Source: Drechmeria coniospora (lineage: Eukaryota > Ascomycota > Sordariomycetes > Hypocreales > Ophiocordycipitaceae). Taken from it: DNA of 64,000 nucleotides. Location: NCBI RefSeq assembly GCF_001625195.1, contig NC_054391.1:7141157-7205156 (forward strand), written 5' to 3'. This document shows positions 34,096-44,457 of the stretch, in pieces (positions within the stretch are counted from its first letter, which is position 1; each line of letters begins with the position of its first letter). The notes below the pieces were generated by a model that was not told the DNA's origin, did no database searches, and saw nothing but the letters and a program-made list of their open reading frames with translations. The position numbers and the translations under genes are program-made.

Positions 34096-35978
34096 ATGCA
34101 ACGCGCGTTGAGCTCCCGGACTCGGGCTACCGCTCTGTCCTCTGCCGCCTCTCGCTACCGAGCTGGCGCCGGGCTGGGCCAGCAGCTCCGTTTCGCCCAC
34201 AAGGTAAATGAAACTTGTCCATGCCGTGGACGACGGGGATCAAGCTGTTCTGACGCCATGGAGTAGGAGCTCAAGTTCGGCGTTGAGGGTCGTGCCGCCC
34301 TGCTCGCCGGTGTTGACACCCTCGCAAAGGCCGTTGCCACCACGCTCGGTCCCAAAGGCCGAAATGTCCTGATCGAGTCCAGCTTCGGCTCCCCCAAGAT
34401 CACCAAGGGTACGTCCCCTCCCCCTTGATCATAGACTCTGCGGGAAGCTTTCCTGACTCGACCCTTGCCGCAGATGGTGTCACTGTTGCCAAGGCCGTGA
34501 CGCTCAAGGACAAGTTTGAGAACCTCGGCGCCCGATTGCTATCGGACGTGGCCAACAAGACCAACGAGGCTGCCGGCGACGGTACCACCACCGCCACCGT
34601 CCTCGGCCGCGCCATCTTCTCCGAGACGGTCAAGAATGTCGCCGCCGGCTGCAACCCCATGGACCTCCGCCGTGGCATCCAGGCCGCCGTCGACGCCGTC
34701 GTCGACTACCTGCAAAAGAACAAGCGCGACATCACGACGAGCGCCGAGATTGCCCAAGTCGCCACCATCAGCGCCAACGGCGACAGCCACGTCGGCGAGA
34801 TGATCGCCAGCGCAATGGAGAAGGTTGGCAAGGAGGGCGTCATCACCGTCAAGGAGGGCAAGACGATGCTGGATGAGCTCGATGTCACCGAGGGAATGCG
34901 ATTCGACCGCGGCTTTGTCTCCCCCTACTTCATCACCGACACCAAGTCTCAAAAGGTCGAGTTCGAGAACCCCCTGATCCTCCTCTCCGAGAAGAAAATC
35001 TCGGCTGTTCAGGACATCATCCCCGCCCTCGAGGCCTCGACCCAGCTGCGCCGACCCCTTGTCATCATCGCCGAGGACATTGACGGTGAGGCCCTCGCCG
35101 TCTGCATCCTCAACAAGCTCCGTGGCCAGCTCCAGGTGGCCGCCGTCAAGGCTCCCGGCTTCGGTGACAACCGCAAGTCCATCCTCGGCGACATTGCCGT
35201 CCTGACCAAGGGCACCGTCTTCTCCGACGAGCTCGACATCAAGCTCGAGAAGGCCACGGCCGACATGCTCGGATCCACCGGCTCCATCACCATCACCAAG
35301 GAGGACACCATCATGCTCAACGGCGAGGGTACCAAGGACTCCATCGCCCAGCGATGCGAGCAGATCCGCGGCGTCATCGCCGACCCCACCACCTCCGAGT
35401 ACGAGAAGGAGAAGCTCCAGGAGCGTCTGGCCAAGCTCTCCGGCGGCGTCGCCGTCCTTCGCGTCGGCGGTTCCTCCGAGGTGGAGGTCGGCGAGAAGAA
35501 GGACCGGTTCGTCGATGCCCTCAACGCCACCCGCGCTGCCGTCGAGGAGGGTATCCTGCCCGGTGGTGGTACCGCCCTCATCAAGGCCGCGAGCCTGGCC
35601 CTCGGCGACGTCAAGGCCGCCAACTTTGACCAGCAGCTGGGCATCACCATCGTCAAGAACGCCATCACCCGCCCCGCCCGGACGATCATCGAGAACGCCG
35701 GCCTCGAGGGTGCCGTCATCGTTGGCAAGCTCCTCGATGAGCACGCCGCCGACTTCAACAAGGGCTTCGACAGCGCCAAGGGCGAGTACGTCGACATGAT
35801 CGCCGCCGGTATCCTCGACCCCCTCAAGGTTGTCCGCACCGGCCTCATCGACGCCTCCGGTGTCGCTTCGCTCCTCGGCACGACCGAGGTCGCCATCGTC
35901 GACGCCCCCGAGGAGAAGCCTGCCGGTCCTCCGATGGGCGGCATGGGTGGCATGGGCGGCATGGGCGGCATGATGTAA
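34096..35978 (+). CDS. HSP60: Mitochondrial chaperonin Hsp60
   Basis: This is the matrix chaperonin that folds imported proteins with Hsp10. Three exons: 34096-34203, 34267-34408 and 34474-35978, with introns of 63 nt (GTAAAT...GAGTAG) and 65 nt (GTACGT...GCCGCAG), giving 584 residues. Residues 1 to about 35 form a basic Ser/Arg/Ala-rich mitochondrial presequence ([20 protein letters not shown]). The mature part starts near [18 protein letters not shown]. The nucleotide site [10 protein letters not shown], the hinge and the signature [12 protein letters not shown] are intact, and the tail is the GGM repeat ending GGMM. Codons are strongly C-ending, as in GAPDH, indicating high expression. Confidence 0.98.
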
Positions 35979-36844
35979 AAAAATCAAAACAAGAAGAAGA
36001 AACTGAGCGACGCGAGTACGCACGCGGCGTTGTGTATAAAAGGAATCGACCGGACATGGGTATCGGTGTTAAATGGTTCAAGTCTCCTTGCAATCTCCCC
36101 TCTACCTTGCTTTGGCATGTCTTCATACCCCGGCAGCTTTTGAGAAGGCTTGAGACGTGTATAGTAGCACCTGGCTGTACGGAGTAGTACGGGCTTTATT
36201 ACAGAATAGGAATCAAGAACAACGCAGGCAGAAGTGACGATGACAAGCATCATGCTCAGTATTACATGCGCGCGATGCGCAACCGGAAACCACGGAGACT
36301 TCATCCATCATGCCAAGGTCTGGTCGTCGTATCGATGGACGCTGCTGCCTAGATTCCTCATCTATCAAGTGCCATCGTCGTCGTGGCCGGCTACGCCGTG
36401 TACTCGTAAGCCTGCGAGTGGGTTCTCATCGACACTGAATGGATGTGATGTGCGCTGCGACAAGGTCACGTGGCAACCATCTCCCGCTCAACCCCACCAT
36501 AATATGAGGCGGTGTTTTTCTCCGCCGAGCTCCCCTGTCCCCCTCTACACCTATACCCGACCAAACACTACCACTACCTGGTCATCCTGGATACATTCAA
36601 GAGACGCACTTTCCATCCACCTCGCTTTGCATTTCGCAGCATTGCAAAACGCACAGATCCACGCAACCGCTTGTTCAGGTAATTCTCCAAATATCTCCTC
36701 TAGACGGAAGGTTTCGAGGCGGTTGCGCCTGTCGTTGTTCGACACCGAGTGGCAGGTAGCTGACAGCTCTTAGCCCATCACCCCTCATTCCGCGATCCAC
36801 TGCACCACATCGTCCTCATCGTCTCCCTGAAGTAGACCGCAACC
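35979..36844. other. Intergenic between HSP60 and cofilin
   Basis: HSP60 terminator followed by the cofilin promoter. A CT-rich stretch with ACCACATCG words precedes the cofilin start. One open frame (36234-36773) has no protein-like composition. Nothing else was seen. Confidence 0.4.
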
Positions 36845-37703
36845 ATGGTAAGGCGCTTCGACGCAACTGCAACGGTCCTTCTGCCGCTAACGATAGATCT
36901 CAGTCCCAATCCGGGTTCGTACTCCTCGTCGCATACCCCGTCCCCCCTATTCGACCGTGTCCTCGTCGGAGCCTTGGGTGACGATTACGTGTACATGCGG
37001 TTCTGGCATGGGCTGAAGTAGCACAAGGAGATGGCTAGCTATTGGGCGGCGCCGCTGACATTGCTGCGACTCCAGAGCGACCGTTGCCCCGGAGTGCATC
37101 ACTGCCTATAACGACCTGAAGCTCAGCAAGAAGCACAAGTACGTCATCTTCAAGCTGTCGGACAACTTCAGCGAGATTGTCGTCGAGGAGGCCTCGGACA
37201 ACAAGGACTGGGATACCTTCCGCGAGAAGCTCATCAATGCTACCTCTAAGAGCAAATCGGTGGGAATGACCCGAAACGCACGCATCGCAAGCCGGCGGCG
37301 AAGCTAACGTCGAACCAGGGTACCGTCGGCAAGGGACCTCGATACGCCGTCTACGACTTTGAGTACAGCTTGAGCTCCGGAGACGGTGTCCGGTATGCGC
37401 CCTGCCTGCCCTCCCATGGCGGGACCTTGGCTGATGCTTGATCAGAAACAAGATTACCTTCATCGCGTGGTCTCCCGATGACGCCGGCATCCAGGTGCGT
37501 ACTTTTACCCTTGCCCGGCAGGTGAACGAGCCATGGTCATGCTGACGTCCAACGTCGGACAGCCGAAGATGATCTATGCTTCCTCCAAGGAGGCACTCAA
37601 GCGATCCTTGACCGGAATTGCGACCGAGCTCCAGGCCAATGACCCCGATGACATCGAGTACGACACCATCCTCAAGACGGTCAGCAAGGGCCTTGCCGGT
37701 TAA
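36845..37703 (+). CDS. COF1: Cofilin / actin-depolymerising factor
   Basis: Binds and severs ADP-actin filaments in endocytic patches. Six coding exons: 36845-36847 (ATG only), 36904-36914 (11 nt), 37076-37259, 37319-37392, 37446-37494 and 37563-37703, giving 153 residues, close to the fungal norm. The join yields MSQSGATVAPECITAYNDL, the expected N-terminus with the regulatory Ser near position 4. ADF-H landmarks are KYVIFKLSDNFSEIVVEE, the GPRYAVYDFEYSL strand, ITFIAWSPDDAGI, and the actin-binding long helix PKMIYASSKEALKRSLTGI. Introns are 53-161 nt with normal signals (CTAAC branch in the first). All phases agree. The tiny exons were placed by homology to the known N-terminus, so that part rests on inference. 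Confidence 0.95.
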
Positions 37704-38033
37704 GAACGTCGCCGCCACGACCGCCGCGCGCCGTGTTTTTCAGAGCGTGAATTGAACATACTACCCTTTGGCGCTAGACTTGAAGCAACCGACGATTACG
37801 ATGCAGAGATGACGGCGAGAGGCGAAAAGAAGTCGGTGGGCGCGGCTGTGCATGCGTCTATCATGTTTTTTTGTCTGCTATTAGCGGAGGAATAAACTTG
37901 TCTACTTGCTAGTTCCGGTGATATCACGTCAGAAGAATTTGAAAAATCGCACACATAATAGCTTGTGCATTTCTCGGGCCTCGGCCATAGAAAGGTCCAA
38001 ACCGCTCGAGGGCGAACTCATTTGCCAGCCACA
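37704..38033. terminator. Convergent 3' region of cofilin and GET5
   Basis: Only 330 nt separate the two stop codons, so both terminators lie here. An AATAAA-like word (GGAATAAAC) at about 37888-37896 may serve as a polyadenylation signal for cofilin. Confidence 0.35.
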
Positions 38034-38712
38034 TCATGATTGTGTCGACTTGCTAGACTCCCAACCGGACCGGAAGAGGCTGGACAGATGCTCAGCCGCT
38101 GTCTCGTCCTTCAGCCGCTGCGTCAAGAAAGCCTTGAGGTCGGTCCAGAATGCATCAGTCTCTACCGCCGCAACGCCTGTAAGCGCAACCGCAGCGGCCG
38201 AGGAAGCGGCGTTCTCGGGAACAATAGCTGCGGCGCCGCCAATGACCATGACGGAAAACTCAACAGCCGTTTCGCTTTCCGCCAAGACATCTTTGAGGAT
38301 CTTGCTATCTGTCAGAGGTCGCTTGTTGTGGAGAATCTTCAGCTTGTCCACCGGTATTCTCGTTTGGCTTGAGACATTGGACTTGATGTCAAGGAGCGAG
38401 GTAGACATTGGTTGCGAAGCGAGCTTGATATTGAGGGGTGGGTTCCGCAGGGACTTGATCGTGACCGTTACACTCCGCTCTTGCCCTGGGGCCAGGTTGG
38501 TAGGCTGGCTCATGGCTTTGGGCATCCGAGGAAGGATATACTGCGACATGTCAGCGTGTTGTGTCGGGTTTCCTCGGCCATCTTTCGCGGCATTGGCTTA
38601 CAGCCGGGCGGCCAGGGTAATTCCTTGGACTTTCCACATGATCGGCAGATAGCCTTGAGGGCCGCGCGTCAAGGGTAGAGAGGAAGGTTTTGGCGAAGGC
38701 TACCTCGGCCAT
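38034..38712 (-). CDS. GET5: Get5/Mdy2, ubiquitin-like protein of the GET pathway
   Basis: With Get4 and Sgt2 this protein delivers tail-anchored membrane proteins to Get3. Two exons on the minus strand: 38712-38602 and 38540-38034, with a 61-nt phase-0 intron (GTAAGC...GTCGCAG), giving 205 residues. The N-terminal AEVAFAKTFLSTLDARP and SPRNYPGRPAYILPRMPK match the Get4-binding segment of fungal Get5. The ubiquitin-like fold spans roughly residues 60-130 (VTVTIKSLRNPPLNIKLA, IPVDKLKILHNKRPLTDSKI). A Val/Ala linker leads to a C-terminal helix pair (AFWTDLKAFLTQRL, AEHLSSLFRSGWE) like the homodimerisation domain. Identification is by domain order. Confidence 0.85.
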
Positions 38713-41298
38713 GGTGTGTGCGAATTGTGCTGATGTTGGATTTGGATGGGCGTGCTAGCAAGAAACCCAAGTTGTGAGGCGAGGCCAGCTCAGTAAATGC
38801 AAGACCAGAACTCTGCACCGCAACAAGCGGGCTCTGCGAAGACACGATGAAGCTTGCCGTGGCTTACCGTACAACGTAGTTGAAGGAACGAGTAGTAGGA
38901 ACGCAGAGCCCAACTCTAGTCGTCGGTTCGCACCGTAGGACTTTAATTGCCGTCACCTATGAGGGAGGGGGTGGGGTGGGGGCTGGGCCGTGATGAAGGT
39001 CGAGTTAGTACTCCGTACCCGTGATGATATTAATTACCGAGTGCTAGCCCTGCAAAAATAGTATCTGCACGGATGGCCTTGATGTGTATTATGTAAGAAT
39101 GCTGGACTTTTTCTGCACTCAAGTACTTATACATGTACTCGTACTCTGTAACTACAGCAAGGTAGCCTGCTATAGCAAGGGGCGCCCACTACAATCTGCA
39201 AGTGCTCACGGAGTAATACTCCGAGTAAATAACACAAGTAATACAGTATGTGCATCCGATGAATCAGTGGCCCTAGAGTAAGGAGCCCCCAATATTGAGC
39301 AGCGATGAATATGTAGGTACTTCATGGCGTTTTAATTCAACGAAATTAGAAGCATGCCGCTATCTGATGGAAATGGTAGAAAGGGACCAGTTGACCCAAT
39401 TTCGACCACAGAGTTCCCCCGTGGAGAGGCTGTGTTTGTTGGGTTAATATGCGACAACGGATAATACTCGCAGGATCCATCATGGGGGGAACCGTTCAGT
39501 GCTTTCGTACCTGCACTCCTGCCTACCACGAGTGTTGTACTGCGTCCGCGTAAGTAGTCGATCTCGTACTTGCTGGGTACTAATGTAACGAACGTCCTGC
39601 AATCCTGACAATTTGAGGAACGGCTGACAGAACGGAACGGTACCGAACTACAACCGATTACGCCTACGGAGTACAAAGCCCATCAATGCAAGCGCATGTG
39701 CCGACCTCGGATGATTTCCCGAAGCATTCAGTGGTTGCAAACGCTGGTAGCAGTACAGGAGGAGGTTGGTTCGAGCACATCATTACAGCGAGTGCGAACG
39801 GATGAGGGAGTAATTTGTAGGGGTTTAACTCATTGAATATGCCGCAGTGGTGATCAGTGCATGTCAGGGGAATGAACAAGCACCAATCAGGAGTGGTTTC
39901 TCGAAGACGCCAACCTCTTAATTTGATCTCCGTACTCTGTAGTTGTAGTACAGCGCCAAGTCACACTGCCACTCCACCAGTTAACGTAATAATACCTACT
40001 CACAAGCAACCGTAATCGTCAAAGTACAACTATTATCTGTTCAGGCGTCTTTTATTCTACATGTACCTTGGTAATATGAGCGGAAAATTTCGAGCGGGAA
40101 CTAAGCTCTCCTATGGTAAGGGATACGAGTTCGGGTTCGGGTGCTCACGAGTTTGGTGGACCTTGTACAGTTAGGGCTAAGGAATGAGAGTTTTACCAGC
40201 ATGAACGGACGCAACCTGTGCATTTATGACACGGTTTAATGGTGAAATAGGCATCTAGCTTGCCAAATACTGCGGTTCTCAGTGTGCGGACGAACGCTTA
40301 CCTATAAATAACCAGGCACTGCATAAAGGCAGATTTGGGCGGTGCGGCATTCTTGTATACTTTCGTCGAATTTTGCGCATTGGAGAACGCTGCATGAGTC
40401 TCTCCCCTTTGCTGCCCCCCTGGCGCGAGGTTGTCTAGGGGGTGGCAGGTAGGGACCAGCCGCTGATCCCCACCTCCGCCATCGCTAACGCTTCAGGGTC
40501 CATTCTCAGCTCTCACCTCGCTAAATCAATCGCCATCGCTGCTAGGCAAGTTGGGATTTGGCGCTATATTAATAACTTTAGCGTCAAGATGCAACTGACC
40601 CCTGTGCCCCACATGCTGACCTTAAGCCTGCCACACTGCCAGTAAGGTACTCAGGTACTGTAGGGTAGGTGGACTGTACATGTAGGTGTACAAGTACTTT
40701 GTGCATGTGTGAGTACAGCACGGAGTACTCCGTACTCATGGACTTACTCGCAGCATTCCGACCGAATGAAGCAGGAGCGCCAAGGTAGGCTTGAAGAGTG
40801 TTCGTGCTCATCATTTTCGTCATCGCCGACGTCTTCATCGTCGTTCTTTCATTTGTTTGTTTATTTAATTCATTTTATGACATCGTCGTCGTCATTGCGT
40901 CCATACCGTCGACGTCGCGGCCGGCACGCCGTGGTTGCTCACTTAGCGCGCTCTCCTTCCTGACCAGCCACGGCCAACACCGCGTTTTTGGCAAGTACGA
41001 ATTTGGAGGCGGAACGTACCTGCCTGCTGCTGCATGCTTGCCACCCACCCGCCCACCCAGCCCAGCTTTCTTCCAGCTTTCCATCCGCTCCCACTTCCAT
41101 CCCATTCGTCAACCAACCACTTTGCCTTGCCTGCCCATCCATTTTGCATCGCCTGCGACTTGCCTGCCAGTTGATTTTGCATCGCCTGTGTCTTGCCTGC
41201 CAATCCTTCTGCATCGTCCGCTCGGCTTCCGTTTTACGACTTGCTTCATCAACCTGAATTTGTTGGCCAAACGCGGCAGGCACAGATGCCCGGAAATC
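38713..41298. repeat. Motif-rich divergent region between GET5 and BYR4, with a 33-bp tandem repeat
   Basis: Palindromic GTAC/TACGGAGTA words cluster at about 38995-39245, 39650-39675 and 40640-40740 (CGGAGTACTCCG at 40722-40733). From 41126 to 41220 three imperfect copies of a 33-bp unit starting CTTGCCTGCC lie head to tail in the leader upstream of BYR4; the unit length is a multiple of three and the frame through it is open. No other gene was recognised in this 2.6 kb. Confidence 0.6.
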
Positions 41299-44055
41299 AT
41301 GGATTCTCCGAGGCAGCAACCACACCTGCCCGCCCCCACGACGGAGGAAGTCGAGAACTGGGACGACGACGATCTCGTCGTCAACGACGACAACCTATTC
41401 CTGCGAAGCTCCGTCTCTACGGCAATGGCTGCCACACACGCCCCGGCGCCTTGTCTTCACCCTGTTCTCCAGCCTACTAAACATCCGATACAACACGTTC
41501 CCGCACCACTGGCGATCGAGGATGTCGAGAGCTGGGATGACGAAGATCTCGTCGTCAATGATGATAACCTGTTCTTACGAAACACCGTCACGACGACGAT
41601 GCCCACCACTCTGGCCCCGTCGCGTCGTTGTAACGTCATTCGGCTCCAGAGCAAACCACTACCAACGCATCTACCCACACCCGCCACCGAAGATATCGAG
41701 AACTGGGACGACAATGATCTTGTCATCAATGATGATAACCTGTTCTTGCGAAGCTCCATCTCTAACACTACCACCGCTCACACCCCGTCGCATCGTCGAA
41801 ACACAATTCGTCACCATGCCAAACCTCAATCAAAGCGCATTCTTGCACCCGCCGCTGCGGAGATCGAGAACTGGGACGACGACGATCTCGTCGTCAACGA
41901 TGAAAACCTATTCTTGCGAAGCTCTAGCCCTACCAAAAAAAATACTGCTCACGCCCCGTCGCGTCGTCGTGACGCTGTTGACGACGACTTTGAGAGCTGC
42001 TGCAAAACTCCCACATCGCATCCAGTCTCCACCGCTGCTGGTGCATTGGATCAACCCTCCAGGACGGCCCCCCCCCCCCATCATCTGGATCCCTTCGCGG
42101 AGGCACTTTGCCAAGTCGGCGAAAGTGCGATAGGTTCCATTCAGGACATGATCTCGAAATCACTCCCTGGCCCGATCCAAGCATCGAGGCCACCCCCAGA
42201 CCCGACCCAGGCGCAAAAGGCGGCCATGCCCTCCACCATGCGTCGATATAGACACCGACGCTCTAGGACGCGCTCATCCTCCATCAGTCTAGATATGATC
42301 TACGAAACGGATGGCGAAGACCATTTCTTTGACCATGGCTCCGGAACCATCAGGGCATGTGCTCCACATGCTCCTGCACCTCCTGCTCCACAAGCATCTT
42401 TGCCTCAAGCATCTGCTCCGCAGGCAACTTCTCCTCAAGCTCCTGCTGCGCGAGCTCCTGCGCAAGCTCCTTCTTCAGCTCCTGCGCCAGCTCCTGCGCC
42501 TTGGGCTCCTGCCCCTCAACCATCTGCTATCAAGGCTTCTGTCCTTCAACTGTCTGTTCCACAAGGATCTGCTCCTCAACAATCCATTGCGAAGCCGAAA
42601 AAGCATTCGCCGTCGCCGCCCAGCTACCTTCTTGCGCTACCCATGTCGTGCGAGATGACAGCCAAGACATTGGAGGCGGATGACGACGACTATGAAGCCG
42701 TCTTCGAACTCCCGTCCGACGGCAACTATTTTCAACTCCTACCTGGAAAGGACAACTTCAGCTCACTATCGCCGACCAACAGAAGCTCGCCCGTGTCTCC
42801 AAACAGCCCTAGCTTGTCCAGCGGCATTACCGGAGAAAGCCAGGGTAGGGCCTTTGATAGCCCGATTAAGATGTCGCTTCGACGCCTAAGAACGACTGCG
42901 CCTTCTTCACAATCCTCCATCGCAAGCCTGCGAACCCCCACGAACCTATCTCTCGACCGCCCCCTTTCCACCTGGGAAAGGCTCAGCAAGCCAAAGAGCA
43001 AGCAGCGCTTGGCCGAGGCATCCTCCCGCGAGACCGAACCCCGTTTCTTGAAGCAGCCGCTGTCGGTTGGCTCAAAGGGTACCGCACGTGCCAAAGGCAT
43101 TCAGGTCATTTCCCCCGACCGGACGTGGGCGCCGCCGCCACCGACTCCATTGATATCCGCCAAACCGACACAGGTTCCTCATTATGCCCGCGACACGGTG
43201 GCCAGCCGGACTGCCCGCGAAATAACTCGGGCCCAGCGCGCCCCCAGCAGCGGCCCGCTGGCGCCCGTCACCGCTCAGAGGGAGGCACACCTCGCCACCC
43301 GCGCAAATCTGACCCTGTACCCTCGCCCGCCTCAGCAAGCCGTCTACTCCAGGAAGCATTCCAAACGACCGAAGCAGCTCAAGCCCCATCTGATCGCGAA
43401 TCTCAACTCGAGCAAGGAGTCCAAAGGTAGGCGCTCTGGTCCCCTTTCTTGGCTGTCCGCCGTCGTTCCTTGTTCTAACAAGCAATGCTCAGTCGTCAAC
43501 GGAATGGTTTTCAACGCAGATACGTTGTGCTGGGAGGGAAACGAAAATGCCCTGAACACCTTCGACAAAGCACCAACCCATCCCCCCCGGATCACACCCA
43601 TGGCTCAACACTTGGTCAGGGAGAAGGAGGCCGCGACGCCACCTCGCCCTGCTCTGATATCGAACATCAGCGCTACGACGGGCATACGGGTCGTCGGCGG
43701 CATGGTCTTTGACCCCGAGCAAATGTGCTGGCTGAAGGCCGGGTCACAAAGCGACACCAGGTCGGACGCCGGAGACGATATGGACGGCTTCGACGCCTTC
43801 GACGACGAAGACGTGTTCAAGAATATCACCGATTTGGACGAAAAATCTGCATCTGGCGACAAGGAAGAGGGATGGGGCAGCGACATCAAGGATGACTGGC
43901 CTGTGGGTGAGGAGTTTGACGTTGGTCCCGAGTTCGTGCGACGAGAGCGTGAAGAAGAAGCGAATTGGCGCAAGATTAGCGAGAAGTGGGCGGGGCGCTC
44001 TCAACGAGATCAGATAAAGTGGAGGTGGGCCATTCGCGATATCCTGGCACAGTAG
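41299..44055 (+). CDS. BYR4: Byr4/Bfa1, subunit of the mitotic-exit/septation GAP
   Basis: With Cdc16/Bub2 this protein forms the GTPase-activating complex for Spg1/Tem1 at the spindle pole. The start at 41299 is chosen over an open upstream extension to 40798, which is hydrophobic, Cys/His-rich and leader-like. An intron at 43427-43492 (GTAGGC...CTAAC...CTCAG, 66 nt) is predicted; it contains no stop, so both forms read through. The spliced protein is about 896 residues. Four copies of an acidic motif (ENWDDDDLVVNDDNLFLRSS type) lie near residues 18, 75, 132 and 188. A Pro/Ala/Gln low-complexity block follows near residues 350-430. The diagnostic C-terminus has two GMVF motifs (VVNGMVFNADTLCWEG and VVGGMVFDPEQMCWLK), then EFVRREREEEANWRKISEKW. 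Identification rests on those C-terminal motifs. Confidence 0.85.
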   Translation: MDSPRQQPHLPAPTTEEVENWDDDDLVVNDDNLFLRSSVSTAMAATHAPAPCLHPVLQPTKHPIQHVPAPLAIEDVESWDDEDLVVNDDNLFLRNTVTTTMPTTLAPSRRCNVIRLQSKPLPTHLPTPATEDIENWDDNDLVINDDNLFLRSSISNTTTAHTPSHRRNTIRHHAKPQSKRILAPAAAEIENWDDDDLVVNDENLFLRSSSPTKKNTAHAPSRRRDAVDDDFESCCKTPTSHPVSTAAGALDQPSRTAPPPHHLDPFAEALCQVGESAIGSIQDMISKSLPGPIQASRPPPDPTQAQKAAMPSTMRRYRHRRSRTRSSSISLDMIYETDGEDHFFDHGSGTIRACAPHAPAPPAPQASLPQASAPQATSPQAPAARAPAQAPSSAPAPAPAPWAPAPQPSAIKASVLQLSVPQGSAPQQSIAKPKKHSPSPPSYLLALPMSCEMTAKTLEADDDDYEAVFELPSDGNYFQLLPGKDNFSSLSPTNRSSPVSPNSPSLSSGITGESQGRAFDSPIKMSLRRLRTTAPSSQSSIASLRTPTNLSLDRPLSTWERLSKPKSKQRLAEASSRETEPRFLKQPLSVGSKGTARAKGIQVISPDRTWAPPPPTPLISAKPTQVPHYARDTVASRTAREITRAQRAPSSGPLAPVTAQREAHLATRANLTLYPRPPQQAVYSRKHSKRPKQLKPHLIANLNSSKESKGRRSGPLSWLSAVVPCSNKQCSVVNGMVFNADTLCWEGNENALNTFDKAPTHPPRITPMAQHLVREKEAATPPRPALISNISATTGIRVVGGMVFDPEQMCWLKAGSQSDTRSDAGDDMDGFDAFDDEDVFKNITDLDEKSASGDKEEGWGSDIKDDWPVGEEFDVGPEFVRREREEEANWRKISEKWAGRSQRDQIKWRWAIRDILAQ

Positions 44056-44457
44056 CGATCAGCCAGCAAGAGGGGGGAGGATCTTGGGGCCAGGTTTTCG
44101 ACTTCACATCCGGGGCGGGCGATGGAGATCTCCCTCCCCCATTCCTCGTTCTGGCTTTTCGAGTTGCTTCATTTGGCACGCACCAGGAGAAGTGCGCGGG
44201 CAGCATGAGTCTGGGGGCTCATGAAACACGGTATGCTGAGATGCGTAATGATGCGATGAACATGCTTAGCGATGACTTTTTAGCCTGGCCCTGGCTTGGC
44301 ATAGATACCAGCAGAGGGTTCGAAGAGCATTCGCTCCACCGGCTGCAAGTACAATAATTTTATACCCAGTCTCTCCTGTACATGTGATGACGCGCAATTG
44401 CATTATTGGTCGTGTGCGGTTCGTGAAGAAAAAACGCCTTGCTACGATCTGTTTTGC
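44056..44457. terminator. Convergent 3' region of BYR4 and NOP2
   Basis: 400 nt between two facing stop codons. It must contain both polyadenylation regions. No gene or motif cluster was seen. Confidence 0.35.

Noticed and set aside
34539..36023. 494-codon minus-strand open frame
   Set aside because: Mirror of the C-ending codon bias in HSP60; Gly/Asp/Leu/Val-rich with no family resemblance.
37035..37718. 227-codon minus-strand open frame over cofilin
   Set aside because: Overlaps five cofilin exons and introns on the opposite strand; composition is not protein-like.
40798..41298. N-terminal extension of Byr4 by 167 codons
   Set aside because: Hydrophobic and Cys-rich, contains the 33-bp repeats and a C/T-rich leader; the acidic repeats typical of the protein begin just after the ATG at 41299. 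Kept only as a finding to test.
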